The notes: generated by a model from the sequence alone, not told the origin. A stretch of DNA of 64,000 nt from Betaproteobacteria bacterium (GCA_005881575.1 VBCA01000013.1:19662-83661); one strand, 5' to 3'. Shown: positions 38,400 to 49,054, counted from the first letter of the stretch. Translations and numbers: made by a program.

Positions 38400-40259
38400 T
38401 TACTCGTTGCTCTTGCAGCAGCGAAATACGCACTTGAGGTCGGCTTCAACGAGGTCGATTTCAGTCACTGCGATTTCGACGCCGGTACCCGGCGCGAGTT
38501 CGGGCAGCGACGGCACCCTGGCGTAAAGCGGTAAGCCGTCGAACTTGACCAGATTTTCGCGCACCACTTCGGCCCCCGCAATATCGATCGCCTCCTGAAG
38601 CAGCCACCTCAAGCACCAGTAATGCTCCATGCGCCGCTGGAAATCGTCGTAGGAAGCGTATGTCGTTTCAAAATCATGCACCGCAGCCAGCATGATGTCC
38701 GCATTCCGCGAAAACGGTGGCGCCTGCCCGCTGAGGAGCGCGAGGAGCTGCCACTGGTTTAGCAGATCCACGTATCGGCGCAGGGGCGAACTCGTCCAGG
38801 CATAGTGGCTGATTCCCAGGCCCAGGTGCCCCATGGCCGAAGTGCTCATCCTGACCTTGCCAGCCGACTGCACCCGGTAGACCCCCGCGACATCGTGATC
38901 GTCGAGCAGCCTCCCCCAGGTGCCGTTTACCGCTATCATCAGCTCGGCCACCAACTTATCGAGTGGCGTACCGCGACGACGCTCGACGATGTCGACGCGC
39001 GCGTTTTCCCCGTGACCCTCGACGCGGAAGGTGTAGTCAGGACGTTCAGGCCCCGAAGAGGATTTGCCGCGTCCCCGCTCGAGCGCGCCTGCAAACTTCC
39101 ACAGCGTGTTCAGTTCACGTGAATAGGGAATGTCCCCCCGCGACGTTCCGGCAAGAAATGCAGCATCAAGCTCCTCGACCGCCTGATGGCGTAGGTTGGC
39201 CGCAATGCGCACCCGCTCGACACGGGTGTGGCGGGCCTCGATGGCAAAATCGTCAGCGTGTAGGTCCAAATACAGGGAACATGCGGGGCGCTCGGCGCCT
39301 TCGGTGAGCGAGAACCGCTCGATTGCTTCGGGCGGCAGCATGGTGATCTTGCGGCCCGGCACGTACACCGTCGAGAGCCGCTCGCGCGCCACGGCATCGA
39401 GCGGCGATCCGGGTGCGAACCCGAGGGCGGGAGCGGCAATATGAATGCCGACGCGAAAGCGGCCGTCCGCAAGGGGGGTGAGCGAGAACGCATCGTCGAT
39501 TTCCGTCGTAGCCGTGTCATCCAGGCTGAATGCATCCGCCTGAGCGACTGGCAAACCGCGAGGCTCGGCAATCTCGAGGTTCAACGGAAAATCCGTTCCC
39601 TTGGGAAAGTATTCGTAGAAAAATCGGTTGAGGTGGTAGTCGTGGCTGGAGGGCAGCGCCCCGCAGTGCTCCATGAGCTTCGCCGGCGACAAGCCGGTCT
39701 TTGCGCAGGCCTTCTCGAGCGCTTTGGTCTCCGCGCGGTTGCGATCGGGCCTGTACAGGAGCTGCTCCCGAAGCGGCCGGAATTCTTCCGGAAACACGCC
39801 GTGCTCCAGTTGCTCGGCCCAGGCTGAAATCTGCGCCTGCTGTTGTTTCTTCCTTTCGATGCCAACCAGCGCCGCGCGCAGCGTCTCGGGCGGCGCAGCC
39901 CGATAGCGCCCCCTGCCCTTGCGGTAAAAGTACATCGGTGCCGAGTGCAGCTTCACCAGAATACCGGCTGCCTCCACGGCTGAAGGCGCGCGGCCACAGT
40001 ATTCGTGCGCAAGGTCGGCGAACCCGAATTCCTCTGTGCCACAGCACTGCCACAGAAAATCCGCTTCGATCCCGCCCGCCAGCGCCTCGGCTTGTGCGAG
40101 CAGATCCGCCGCACTCGGCTCCGGAAACCGCAATAGCACGTCCTTCGACTTGATCTTGGCGCGCTTCCCGTGCGACGCTTCGACCTGAAGCGTGTTGTCG
40201 CTGTCGGCGAGCACCGTGGCGACCTTAAACGCACCGCTTTCTTCGTAGAGAACGTTCAC
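38400..40259 (-). CDS. RNase II/RNB-family exoribonuclease
   Basis: From GTG 40259 ([17 protein letters not shown]) this is a 619-aa RNB protein with the catalytic acidic cluster [13 protein letters not shown] and, further on, [20 protein letters not shown]. The OB-like N-terminus differs from E. coli RNase II, as is usual in the betaproteobacterial subgroup beside tonB. It would degrade single-stranded RNA 3' to 5'. The frame continues to 40328, but a perfect -10 hexamer at 40314-40319 favours the shorter form. Confidence 0.88.
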   Translation of the reverse strand: MNVLYEESGAFKVATVLADSDNTLQVEASHGKRAKIKSKDVLLRFPEPSAADLLAQAEALAGGIEADFLWQCCGTEEFGFADLAHEYCGRAPSAVEAAGILVKLHSAPMYFYRKGRGRYRAAPPETLRAALVGIERKKQQQAQISAWAEQLEHGVFPEEFRPLREQLLYRPDRNRAETKALEKACAKTGLSPAKLMEHCGALPSSHDYHLNRFFYEYFPKGTDFPLNLEIAEPRGLPVAQADAFSLDDTATTEIDDAFSLTPLADGRFRVGIHIAAPALGFAPGSPLDAVARERLSTVYVPGRKITMLPPEAIERFSLTEGAERPACSLYLDLHADDFAIEARHTRVERVRIAANLRHQAVEELDAAFLAGTSRGDIPYSRELNTLWKFAGALERGRGKSSSGPERPDYTFRVEGHGENARVDIVERRRGTPLDKLVAELMIAVNGTWGRLLDDHDVAGVYRVQSAGKVRMSTSAMGHLGLGISHYAWTSSPLRRYVDLLNQWQLLALLSGQAPPFSRNADIMLAAVHDFETTYASYDDFQRRMEHYWCLRWLLQEAIDIAGAEVVRENLVKFDGLPLYARVPSLPELAPGTGVEIAVTEIDLVEADLKCVFRCCKSNE

Positions 40260-40313
40260 GCGATGGAGCCAAACGGGAAGGAGCCGCTTCGCGGCGGCCC
40301 GATGAGTGCGATA

Positions 40314-40319
40314 ATTATA
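40314..40319 (-). promoter_or_regulatory. candidate -10 element of the RNase gene
   Basis: Minus-strand TATAAT lies 55 bases before GTG 40259; no convincing -35 is visible. If real, transcription starts downstream of the alternative start at 40328 and rules it out. Confidence 0.35.
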
Positions 40320-40370
40320 GCGCAGCATTGCTCCCGCTCACTCCGACGAAGACGCCAAAACCCTCGCCCA

Positions 40371-41516
40371 ATGGCAAAGATCGAAACAATTGCAGTAGCA
40401 ACCGTCCGAGTTCCGCTGGATAACGTAACAAGCTTCGCCACGCGCACGGTTTCGGCGCGCGACTACGGACTTGTCAAGGTGTGCGCCGGAGGCTTCGAGG
40501 GCATCGGATTTTGCTACGCAGGCTCTTCCGGCGGAACGCTCGTCGCGCACGCAGTGGAGCAGTTGCTTGCCCCGGGTCTGCTCGGCCACGAAAGTCTGCT
40601 CGTCGAAGGCCTTTGGCAGCGCATGTTCGAGGAAACATTGCTCCACGGACGCGCCGGCAGCGTCATGCGTGCGATCTCCATCTTGGACTGTGCCCTTTGG
40701 GACCTGAATTCGCGCGCGTCGAAACTTCCCCTTTACAAATATCTCGGAGCTGTGCTGGATGAGGCCGTGCCTGCGTACGCAAGCGGCGGCTATTACCTCC
40801 CCGGCAAGACGCCGAAAAAGCTCGGCGAGGAAATGGCAAGCTACGCAAAAGCCGGTTTTCGTGCCGTGAAGATGAAAGTGGGGCGGCTTTCGCCCAAGGA
40901 GGAGGAAGCGCGCGTAAAAGCGGCGCGCGACGCGATCGGACCCGAAGTCGAGCTGATGCTGGATGCAAACAACGCCTGGCACGATTTGCCTACGGCGATG
41001 CGCTATATGGAACGCTTCGAACTCTACGACCCTTATTGGATCGAGGAGCCGTTTTTCCCCGATGACATCGACAACCACGCGCGCCTAGCGAAACTCACGC
41101 GCGTCACGGTTGCCACGGGTGAGATCGGGACCGGGCGCTGGCATTTCAAGGAAATCCTCGATAAGGGCGCGGCGCAGATCCTGCAGACGGACGCTCTGGT
41201 ATGCGGCGGGGTTACCGAGTGGAGAAAAATTGCCGCCACCGCGTCGAGCTACGGCGTCACCGTCTGCCCGCACTGGTTTCATGACCTGCACGCGCAGCTT
41301 GTAGCGGCAACACCCAACGCGCGCTACGTCGAGTTCTTCCCTGATGACCAAGTGCTCAATTTTCGGCGTCTCATCGATACTCAGCTCAAGATTAGAGACG
41401 GCATGCTGATTCTGCCGAAGACGCCGGGCCTCGGGTTCGGATTCGATGAAAGGGCCGTTGCGCGCTACGGGCTCGAAGACGGAAAGGCGGTCTGGAAGGT
41501 GCTGAAGTTGAAGTAG
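40371..41516 (+). CDS. enolase-superfamily enzyme (mandelate racemase/muconate lactonizing type)
   Basis: This 381-aa protein has a capping domain and a TIM barrel with KMK in FRAVKMKVG (about 165-169), metal ligands in LMLDANNAW (about 197), WIEEPFFPDD (about 224) and TGEIGTG (about 249), and a late VCPHWFHDLH. It should abstract the alpha proton of a carboxylate, probably a sugar acid. The sequence does not give the substrate. No sugar operon surrounds it. Confidence 0.87.
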   Translation: MAKIETIAVATVRVPLDNVTSFATRTVSARDYGLVKVCAGGFEGIGFCYAGSSGGTLVAHAVEQLLAPGLLGHESLLVEGLWQRMFEETLLHGRAGSVMRAISILDCALWDLNSRASKLPLYKYLGAVLDEAVPAYASGGYYLPGKTPKKLGEEMASYAKAGFRAVKMKVGRLSPKEEEARVKAARDAIGPEVELMLDANNAWHDLPTAMRYMERFELYDPYWIEEPFFPDDIDNHARLAKLTRVTVATGEIGTGRWHFKEILDKGAAQILQTDALVCGGVTEWRKIAATASSYGVTVCPHWFHDLHAQLVAATPNARYVEFFPDDQVLNFRRLIDTQLKIRDGMLILPKTPGLGFGFDERAVARYGLEDGKAVWKVLKLK

Positions 41517-41586
41517 CAATCAACTCATTCCGGCGAATTCCAGTTGGCAGACTGCGGCGAACTGTAGAATCCGTGGAGGTGGACGA

Positions 41587-42954
41587 TCATGCCCCGGTCG
41601 CCGGGGCCGCCCGCGTGGAGAGCGAAGCGAGCAAGCGCTCATGGATACCCCCGAATCCCCCGTTCGACATGACCAGCACCTGATCGCCGGGCTGCGCCTC
41701 GGCAACGATGGCCGCGATAAGGCGCTCCAAATTGCTCTCGGTCCTCACGGCGTCACCGAGTGGTGCGAGCGCCCCTGAGACATCCCAACCGAGGTTCGCG
41801 CCGTACCAAAAAACCCTGTCCGCCTGCTCGAGACTCACGGGCAGGCGGTCCTTCATGAGCCCGGCTCTCATAGTGTTGGAGCGTAGCTCGAGGACTGCCA
41901 AGATGCGCGCCTGCCCCACTTCGTCCCGCAGGCCTGAAACCGTCGTCGCGATGGCCGTTGGGTGGTGCGCGAAATCATCCCAAACTGCAACGCCCGCAGC
42001 CGTGCCCCGCAGCTCCATGCGACGTCTGACACCCTTGAAGCGAGCGAGTATTTGGATGGCCTGCTTCGGATCGACGCCGGCCGCCTGCGCCGCGGCGATA
42101 GCCGCGAGCGCATTCTGTAGGTTGTGCGCACCCTGGAGCTGGAAGCGCAGCAGTCCCATCGGTTTGCCGCGATTGAATACTTCAAAGGAGCCCCGCCCGA
42201 GCGCGCTAGCATTCCAGCCATCAACCACAGCAAACCGTTCTACTGCGCTCCAACAACCGCGACCAAGAACGCGGTCGACCGACGCATCGGCCCCGTTGAC
42301 TATCAATTTTCCGGATCTGGGTAGCGTCCGAACGAAATGGTGAAATTGAGCCTCGATCGCTGCAAGATCGGGGAAAATATCGGCATGATCAAACTCTATG
42401 TTGTTGAGAACAGCGACTCTAGGCCGGTAATGCACCATCTTGGATCGCTTATCGAAGAAGGCGGTATCGTATTCATCGGCTTCGATCACGAAATGGCTTT
42501 GCTTTCCCAGCCTTGCCGATATCCCAAAATCGATTGGAACACCGCCGATGAGAAAACCGGGGTCCAGTCCGGCATCCTCCAGAATCCAGGCCAGCATCGA
42601 CGAAGTCGTTGTCTTTCCATGCGTCCCGGCTACTGCCAAGACGTGCCGGCCAACGAGGGTATTTTCAGCGAGCCACTGCGGACCCGAAACGTAGCGATCG
42701 CCTCTGTCCAGTATGAATTCCACGAGTGGATTGCCACGGGTTACGACATTGCCAACCACCCACAGGTCCGGATTCAACGCCCCTTGATCAACACCATACC
42801 CCACGGTTAATTCAATGCCCTCGGCTTCAAGCTGCGTACTCATCGGCGGATAGACATTGGCGTCGCATCCTGTGACGCGATGGCCTGCCGCCTTGGCAAT
42901 TGCGGCGATGCCACCCATGAAAGTGCCGCAGATACCCAGTATGTGGATGTGCAC
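41587..42954 (-). CDS. mpl: UDP-N-acetylmuramate:L-Ala-gamma-D-Glu-meso-DAP ligase
   Basis: This 455-aa Mur ligase begins at GTG 42954 (HIHILGICGTFMGGIA). It has the P-loop VAGTHGKTTTSSML (about 106), FIEADEYDTAFFDKRSK-like segment and HHPTAIATTV. Mpl reattaches recycled tripeptide to UDP-MurNAc in cell-wall recycling. A frame extension to 43014 would begin with TTG directly on a TAGAAT hexamer (43014-43019), so it is rejected. Confidence 0.94.
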   Translation of the reverse strand: MHIHILGICGTFMGGIAAIAKAAGHRVTGCDANVYPPMSTQLEAEGIELTVGYGVDQGALNPDLWVVGNVVTRGNPLVEFILDRGDRYVSGPQWLAENTLVGRHVLAVAGTHGKTTTSSMLAWILEDAGLDPGFLIGGVPIDFGISARLGKQSHFVIEADEYDTAFFDKRSKMVHYRPRVAVLNNIEFDHADIFPDLAAIEAQFHHFVRTLPRSGKLIVNGADASVDRVLGRGCWSAVERFAVVDGWNASALGRGSFEVFNRGKPMGLLRFQLQGAHNLQNALAAIAAAQAAGVDPKQAIQILARFKGVRRRMELRGTAAGVAVWDDFAHHPTAIATTVSGLRDEVGQARILAVLELRSNTMRAGLMKDRLPVSLEQADRVFWYGANLGWDVSGALAPLGDAVRTESNLERLIAAIVAEAQPGDQVLVMSNGGFGGIHERLLASLSTRAAPATGA

Positions 42955-43078
42955 GCGACGGGCAGGCGCGCCAGGACAGGTTGAAGGGCGCGCGGGCCGG
43001 AAAAAAGGGAACAATTCTAGCCTACTTCGCTGCGTTTTCCGGCTGCGGTATCATGGCCCGACTCCCGCCTGTTTCTCC

Positions 43079-43693
43079 ATGCCGAAAGAAAGCAAGTTCA
43101 AGCAGCAGCAGATGCGCATGCGCATCGCCGCGGCCGCTGCGCGCCTGATGGCCGAGGATGGTCTTGAGGATTTTGCTCTTGCCAAACGCAAAGCCGCCCG
43201 CCAGCTGGGGGCCGAGGACACTCAGGCGCTGCCAAAAAACGAGGAGATCGAGGTAGAGCTGAGGGCTTACCAGTCGCTCTATCAAGGCGAAGAACAGCGC
43301 GAGCGCATCCATTTCCTGCGCGAGCGGGCGCTCGAGGCAATGCGTTTGCTCGAGCAGTTCCGCCCCTACCTCGCCGGCGCCGTGCTAAAGGGCACAGCCG
43401 GGCGATATAGCGACATTGACTTGCAGCTGTTCACCGATGACGGCAAGGCCGTGGAGTTTTTCCTCTTGAGCCGCCATATTGCCTACGATGTCTCCGACCA
43501 GCGTCATTTTGCGGGCGACCAGGCGCGGGCCGTGTCCGTACTCAAGCTCGATTGGCAGGGCGTGCCGCTCAATCTCGCGATCTACACCTTGAAGGAAGAG
43601 CGCGGCACCCTGAAGACGACACTGGCCGGCCGGCCGATCGAGCGCGCCGGCATTCAAGCCGTCACACAACTGCTCTCCCACGGGGGCGCCTGA
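43079..43693 (+). CDS. nucleotidyltransferase-like protein of unknown function
   Basis: This 204-aa protein starts MPKESKFKQQQMRMRIAAAA. A helical N-terminal half (about 1-95) precedes an NTase-fold motif LKGTAGRYSDIDLQLFTDD (about 103-121) with the GT-x-R-x-SDIDL pattern of DNA polymerase beta-like nucleotidyltransferases. Conserved in betaproteobacteria as far as I recall, but without an assigned role. It is divergent from mpl. Confidence 0.75.
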   Translation: MPKESKFKQQQMRMRIAAAAARLMAEDGLEDFALAKRKAARQLGAEDTQALPKNEEIEVELRAYQSLYQGEEQRERIHFLRERALEAMRLLEQFRPYLAGAVLKGTAGRYSDIDLQLFTDDGKAVEFFLLSRHIAYDVSDQRHFAGDQARAVSVLKLDWQGVPLNLAIYTLKEERGTLKTTLAGRPIERAGIQAVTQLLSHGGA

Positions 43694-44012
43694 ACGGTTC
43701 GCCTACGTTCCTTAGGATCTGGCCGCAAGAAAAACCGGAAAATCGCGCCGCGGCGAGCGAAAAGCGAGGTTTTTGGCGCCTAGAATTGGTGCTGAACAGC
43801 GTCCAAATATCAATATCCCGCTGTGATTTTACGGTAACTACATCGATTGTCATTAGTTTGGTTACGGGCTGGCTCGCCGCTCTTGCATCCTCGCACCTCC
43901 CTCATACTCTCGCTGATGATCATCAGCTTTCAAGCTGCCGGGATCCCTCTCATTTGTAGTCGAACTGCGCCGAACACTGGACAATTTCAGACATCGACCT
44001 CAAACTTCCTTT
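43694..44012. other. 319-base intergenic region upstream of aroQ-accBC
   Basis: No convincing gene. It is less GC-rich than its surroundings. It holds a 16-base perfect palindrome (43912-43927), a weak TTGCAT/TACTCT pair (43883-43910, spacer 16) just upstream of it and a stray TAGAAT at 43791. It probably carries the promoter for aroQ and accBC. Confidence 0.5.
43912..43927. promoter_or_regulatory. 16-bp perfect palindrome, candidate operator
   Basis: GCTGATGATCATCAGC is identical on both strands. It lies 85 bases before the aroQ ATG and would overlap the start of transcription if the weak TACTCT at 43905-43910 is a -10. A dimeric regulator site is the simplest reading; I cannot name the regulator. 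Confidence 0.45.
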
Positions 44013-44516
44013 ATGTCCAAGCCAAAGCGCGCATTGGGCCTACGCTCGCCGACGCCAAGAAGAATCCTGATCATTCACGGGCCGAATCTCGACATGCTGC
44101 GTACCCGTGAGCCGGGAATCTACGGAAAGGAATCCCTTGCGGACATCAACGAGCGGCTCGGTCGCATCGCGAAACTCGAGGGTGCTGCCCTAGAGACTTT
44201 TCAAAGCAACCATGAGGGAGCTTTGATAGAACGCGTGCACAGAGCCAAGAAGCAGCGAATTTCTTGGATCATCGTGAATCCTGGGGGGTTGACTCATACC
44301 AGCGTGGCTCTACGCGACGCTCTTGCAGCGGTCGCGATTCCGTTTCTCGAGGTGCATCTGTCGAACATCTACTCCAGGGAACCGTTCCGGCGTCATTCGT
44401 ACTTTTCCGACCCTCGCGGTGGGTACGATCTGCGGACTAGGCGGCCGGGCGTACGAGTTCGCGCTGCAGTTCGCCTTGCACTCAAACTGAGAGCTTGTTT
44501 CGGAGTCGTTTCCTAG
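44013..44516 (+). CDS. aroQ: type II 3-dehydroquinate dehydratase with apparent C-terminal frameshift
   Basis: The frame encodes 167 aa with the AroQ residues present: GPNL (Asn), TREP (Arg), IYG (Tyr), VNPGG (Asn), THTS and EVHLSN (His), FRRHSYFSD (Arg). After SYFSD the sequence loses homology ([13 protein letters not shown]). Dropping one C from CCC at 44411-44413 restores [20 protein letters not shown] and a stop at 44488-44490, the normal AroQ end (158 aa). So the gene has a one-base insertion or a sequence error. It dehydrates 3-dehydroquinate in the shikimate pathway. It is upstream of accBC, a standard order. Confidence 0.88.
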   Translation: MSKPKRALGLRSPTPRRILIIHGPNLDMLRTREPGIYGKESLADINERLGRIAKLEGAALETFQSNHEGALIERVHRAKKQRISWIIVNPGGLTHTSVALRDALAAVAIPFLEVHLSNIYSREPFRRHSYFSDPRGGYDLRTRRPGVRVRAAVRLALKLRACFGVVS

Positions 44517-44562
44517 ACCTCGCGGAAACGGGTGCTCGTATCCGTACCGGAAGGAGGGCAGC

Positions 44563-45045
<483 letters not shown>

Positions 45046-45127
45046 CGTAACGGGTATTGGAGGGAAATACGCCCGAGCGCGACTCCCATTCCAACAACAA
45101 AGGTCGCGAAAGACCTCCGTAAAAACC

Positions 45128-46492
45128 ATGTTCGAGAAAATTCTGATTGCCAATCGCGGGGAGATCGCCCTGCGCATTCAGCGCGCGTGCCGTGACATGG
45201 GCATCAAAACCGTGGTCGTGCATTCCGAAGCCGACAGCGAGGCCAAGTACGTGAAGCTCGCAGACGAATCAGTGTGCATCGGACCCGCAGCTTCCAGCGC
45301 GAGCTATCTCAATATACCAGCCATCATCAGCGCGGCAGAGGTGACCGATGCGGAGGCGATTCATCCGGGCTACGGATTTCTCGCCGAAAACCCGGACTTT
45401 GCCGAACGCGTGGACAAGAGCGGCTTCATTTTCATCGGCCCTCAAGCGGAGACCATCCGGCTGATGGGCGACAAGGTAAACGCAAAACAAGTCATGGAGA
45501 AAGCTGGAGTGCCGTGCGTCCCTGGCTCGGACGGTCCGCTGCCCGATGCCCCGGAGGAGGCGCTCAAGATAGCGAGAAAAATCGGTTACCCAGTCATCGT
45601 AAAGTCGGCGGGCGGGGGCGGCGGCCGAGGCATGCGTGTCGTACATACGGAAGCCGCGCTGAAGAGCGCAATAAGTGTCACGCGGGCGGAAGCCGGGGCG
45701 GCCTTCGGCAACGCTACCGTCTATCTCGAAAAATACCTCGAGAACCCGAGACACATCGAGGTGCAGGTGCTCGCCGACGGTCACAGGAACGTGGTCCATC
45801 TCGGCGAGCGCGATTGCTCCATGCAGCGACGGCACCAGAAAATCATGGAGGAGGCCCCGGCACCCGAGCTTACGTCGAAGCAGCGCGCGCGTATCGGCGA
45901 GCGCTGCATCGAGGCCTGCCGCAAGATCGGCTACCGCGGAGCCGGTACGTTCGAGTATCTCTACGAAGAAGGTGAGTTCTACTTCATCGAAATGAACACA
46001 CGCATCCAAGTCGAACATCCCGTGACCGAAATGATCACTGGTGTCGATATCGTCCAGGAGCAGATCCGCGTCGCCGCAGGCGAGAGGCTGTCCGTGCGGC
46101 AGAAGGACATCGACTTTCGCGGCCACGCGATAGAGTGTCGCATCAATGCCGAGGATCCGTTCCGTTTCACACCGTCGCCGGGGCGCATTACGTCTTATCA
46201 CCCTCCGGGGGGACCTGGTATCCGGGTCGATACGCATATTTACCAGGGCTACACCGTGCCGCCCAACTACGACTCGTTGATCGGCAAAGTCATCGCCTAC
46301 GGGGAGAACCGTGACCAAGCGATCCGGCGTATGCGCATCGCGCTCTCCGAAATGGCAATCGAGGGCATCCAGACCAATATCCCGCTTCATCAGGAACTCC
46401 TGCTCGACAACCGCGTCATCAAAGGAGGGGTGAACATCCACTACCTCGAGCAGAAGCTCGCCCAGCAAAAGAAGCGCGACGCCGCGAGGTAG
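45128..46492 (+). CDS. accC: biotin carboxylase subunit of acetyl-CoA carboxylase
   Basis: This 454-aa ATP-grasp enzyme begins [17 protein letters not shown]. It has the Gly-rich loop [22 protein letters not shown] and the ATP-grasp [16 protein letters not shown]. It carboxylates biotin on AccB using bicarbonate and ATP. An 82-base gap after accB contains a short hairpin (AGGTC/GACCT). Confidence 0.97.
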   Translation: MFEKILIANRGEIALRIQRACRDMGIKTVVVHSEADSEAKYVKLADESVCIGPAASSASYLNIPAIISAAEVTDAEAIHPGYGFLAENPDFAERVDKSGFIFIGPQAETIRLMGDKVNAKQVMEKAGVPCVPGSDGPLPDAPEEALKIARKIGYPVIVKSAGGGGGRGMRVVHTEAALKSAISVTRAEAGAAFGNATVYLEKYLENPRHIEVQVLADGHRNVVHLGERDCSMQRRHQKIMEEAPAPELTSKQRARIGERCIEACRKIGYRGAGTFEYLYEEGEFYFIEMNTRIQVEHPVTEMITGVDIVQEQIRVAAGERLSVRQKDIDFRGHAIECRINAEDPFRFTPSPGRITSYHPPGGPGIRVDTHIYQGYTVPPNYDSLIGKVIAYGENRDQAIRRMRIALSEMAIEGIQTNIPLHQELLLDNRVIKGGVNIHYLEQKLAQQKKRDAAR

Positions 46493-46504
46493 AGGGTCGA
46501 CCGC

Positions 46505-47386
46505 GTGACGTTCACCGCGTTCGTCGTAGAGGTGACAGCAGAGGAGGTTGACCCCCTCGCCGATGCGCTGCTCGATGCGGGTGCGCTGTCGGTAAGCTGC
46601 GAGGACGCCAGAGCGGAGCCCGCAGCGGAGGCGCCACACTTTGACGGGTCGGGCGAGTCGGTGTCCTGGGCCCGGGTGAGACTCACCGCGCTATGCAAAG
46701 CCCAGCCCGAGCCCGAACAATTGCTCTTGCGCGCGTGCAATCGAGCCGGTATCGCGGTGCCAATTCACGAACTGCACAGCGTTCCCGACGAGGATTGGGT
46801 CGCGAAATCGAGGGAGCAGTTCGCGCCGATTCAGATCTCTGCGCACTTATGGATCCTGCCGACTTGGCGCGCGGCGCCTGAGCCCGAGGCGATCAACCTC
46901 GTACTCGATCCTGGGCTCGCGTTCGGTACCGGCGCTCACCCGAGCACGCGCCTGTGCCTGCAGTGGCTCGAGCGCAGCATTGCCGGCGGGGAAACGGTTC
47001 TCGACTACGGCTGCGGTTCCGGTATATTGACGATCGCCGCCCTAAAGCTCGGCGCGCGCCACGCAGTAGGCGTGGACATTGATCCCGACGCCGTACGGAC
47101 TGCCCGAGTCAACGCCACGCGCAACGATGTTGCCGGCGAATTCCTCGAAGCTTGCGCGCCGCTTACGTTCACCGCAGATATCGTGATCGCCAACATCCTC
47201 GCCAATCCGTTGAAGGTGCTCGCTCCGATGCTCGCATCGCGATGCCGACACGGCGGACAGATTGCGCTCTCGGGAATTCTGTCGGGCCAAGCGAGGGAAG
47301 TCGAGAGCTGCTACTCACACTGGATTGCCTTCGCACCGCCTGCCGAGGCGGAGGGCTGGGTGTGCCTCTCGGGAGTAAAGCTGTGA
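46505..47386 (+). CDS. prmA: ribosomal protein L11 methyltransferase
   Basis: This 293-aa protein starts at GTG 46505. The SAM loop is VLDYGCGSGILTIAALKLGA, preceded by DPGLAFGTGAHPSTRLCL, both hallmarks of PrmA; ADIVIANILANPL is the NxL-type motif IV. It trimethylates L11. It is 12 bases after accC and overlaps the next gene's possible GTG start. Confidence 0.95.
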   Translation: MTFTAFVVEVTAEEVDPLADALLDAGALSVSCEDARAEPAAEAPHFDGSGESVSWARVRLTALCKAQPEPEQLLLRACNRAGIAVPIHELHSVPDEDWVAKSREQFAPIQISAHLWILPTWRAAPEPEAINLVLDPGLAFGTGAHPSTRLCLQWLERSIAGGETVLDYGCGSGILTIAALKLGARHAVGVDIDPDAVRTARVNATRNDVAGEFLEACAPLTFTADIVIANILANPLKVLAPMLASRCRHGGQIALSGILSGQAREVESCYSHWIAFAPPAEAEGWVCLSGVKL

Positions 47387-47388
47387 GT

Positions 47389-48114
47389 ATGATCACGCGT
47401 TGCCCGGCTTGCGCGACCGCGTTTCGCGTAACCGAGCCACAGCTTCGTGCGCGTGCGGGCCAAGTCCGCTGCGGGCGCTGCGGGGCTCTTTTCGATGCGC
47501 TTTCCGCGTTGAGCCCGGATCCGGCTAGCCGCCCCGGGCGGGAGGACGCGCAAGGTCCTCCGATCTCATCTAGCATGGCGGTCCTGCTCGACACCGACAG
47601 GGATGTGTCATTTGACTTCGGTCCGCAGTCGCGGCCCCGGCCAAGCCGGCTGTGGTGGCTCGCGAGCGCGTTTCTACTGCTCGCTCTCGCGCTGCAAGGC
47701 AGCTATCAGTACCGGGGCGAGATCGCAGTGCTCCTTCCCGAGGCAAAGCCCCTCGTCCAACGCATCTGCGCCGAGTTCGGGTGCGACGTGCCCCTTCCGC
47801 GTCGCGCTGAGCTACTGAGTATTGAGTCTTCCGACCTGCAGGCGGACGGCACCCATCCCAGCGTGATGGTGCTGACTGCCACTCTTCGGAACCGCGCCGG
47901 CTTCATCCAAGCGTTCCCCGCTTTGGAGCTGAGCCTCACGAGTACCCAGGGCGAGACCGTGGCGCGGCGCGTATTGACACCCAAGGACTACGTACCCCAG
48001 AGCACGCGTTCGGAGCCCGGGTTCGCGGCCGGAGGCGAGTTGCAGATTCGGGTCTACATCGAAGCTGCGGCGCTCAAACCCATCGGCTATCGGCTCTACT
48101 TGTTTTACTTGTAG
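47389..48114 (+). CDS. DUF3426 zinc-ribbon membrane protein
   Basis: This 241-aa protein starts MITRCPACATAFRVTEPQLRA; a GTG 6 bases earlier overlaps the prmA stop. Two CxxC pairs (CPAC, CGRC) form an MJ0042-like zinc ribbon. One membrane helix (about 85-105) and a C-terminal DUF3426 domain (about 130-240, ending RLYLFYL) follow. It always sits after prmA in betaproteobacteria as I recall; the role is unknown. Confidence 0.85.
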   Translation: MITRCPACATAFRVTEPQLRARAGQVRCGRCGALFDALSALSPDPASRPGREDAQGPPISSSMAVLLDTDRDVSFDFGPQSRPRPSRLWWLASAFLLLALALQGSYQYRGEIAVLLPEAKPLVQRICAEFGCDVPLPRRAELLSIESSDLQADGTHPSVMVLTATLRNRAGFIQAFPALELSLTSTQGETVARRVLTPKDYVPQSTRSEPGFAAGGELQIRVYIEAAALKPIGYRLYLFYL

Positions 48115-48121
48115 GAATTCC

Positions 48122-49054
48122 ATGCGCATTCTGATCTGCGGTTCGATCGCGTACGACAACATCATGGTATTCCGCGGCCGTTTCCGGGAGCATATTCTTC
48201 CCGAACAGATCCATATATTGAACGTCTCGTTCCTCGTTCCCGAGCTGCAGCGCGAGTTCGGAGGCTGCGCCGGCAACATCGCCTATAACCTGAGGCTCCT
48301 CGGTTCCGACCCGCTGGTCATGGGTACGGTAGGAGACGATTCCCTGCTGTATCTCGAGCGACTCGAACGGCTCGGCATCAAGCTGGATTTCGTACGCCAA
48401 GTGCCCAATACTCTCACCGCGCAGGCATTCATTACGACAGATCTCGACGACAACCAGATCACTGCCTTTCATCCCGGGGCGATGAATCATTCGCATCTGA
48501 ACAAAATTACGGGGGAGCTGGACGCGGGCCTCGCGATCGTCGCGCCCGATGGACGCGAGGGCATGCTGCAGCACGCGCGCGAGCTTGCCGGGCTCGGAAT
48601 TCCGTTCATGTTCGATCCCGGCCAGGGACTGCCTATGTTCTCCGGCGAGGAGCTGCTCGCTTTCGTAGAACAGGCGAGTTACGTCGCCGTCAACGACTAC
48701 GAAGGCCGGATGCTCGAGGAGCGGACCGGCCGCAAGCTCGAGGAAATGGCGCAAGAGCTCAAGGCACTCGTTCTCACCCGGGGCTCAGAGGGGTCTATCA
48801 TCTACGCCGACGGCCAACGGTTCGAGATTCCCTGCGTTAAGGCAGCGGAAGTGGTCGATCCCACCGGTTGCGGTGATGCCTATCGGGCCGGCCTTCTTTA
48901 CGGTCTTGCCGCGGGTTTCGACTGGCCGAAAACCGGAAGGCTCGCTGCGTTGATGGGCGCGATCAAGATCGCATCGCGCGGCGGACAGAACCATTCCGTG
49001 AGCCTCGACGAAATCAAGAATCTGTTCCGCAGGAATTTCGGGTCGGACATTTGA
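48122..49054 (+). CDS. PfkB-family carbohydrate/nucleoside kinase
   Basis: This 310-aa ribokinase-fold protein has FGGCAGNIAYNLRLLG (about 46), FDPGQGLPMF and the catalytic anion-hole DPTGCGDAYRAGLLYG (Asp about 250; the usual GAGD reads GCGD). It is most like bacterial adenosine kinase-like proteins. It may phosphorylate a nucleoside or sugar with ATP. It follows the DUF3426 gene by 7 bases. Confidence 0.85.
   Translation: MRILICGSIAYDNIMVFRGRFREHILPEQIHILNVSFLVPELQREFGGCAGNIAYNLRLLGSDPLVMGTVGDDSLLYLERLERLGIKLDFVRQVPNTLTAQAFITTDLDDNQITAFHPGAMNHSHLNKITGELDAGLAIVAPDGREGMLQHARELAGLGIPFMFDPGQGLPMFSGEELLAFVEQASYVAVNDYEGRMLEERTGRKLEEMAQELKALVLTRGSEGSIIYADGQRFEIPCVKAAEVVDPTGCGDAYRAGLLYGLAAGFDWPKTGRLAALMGAIKIASRGGQNHSVSLDEIKNLFRRNFGSDI

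Noticed and set aside
45269..46639. 456-codon minus-strand open frame opposite accC
   Set aside because: accC is unmistakable on the plus strand.
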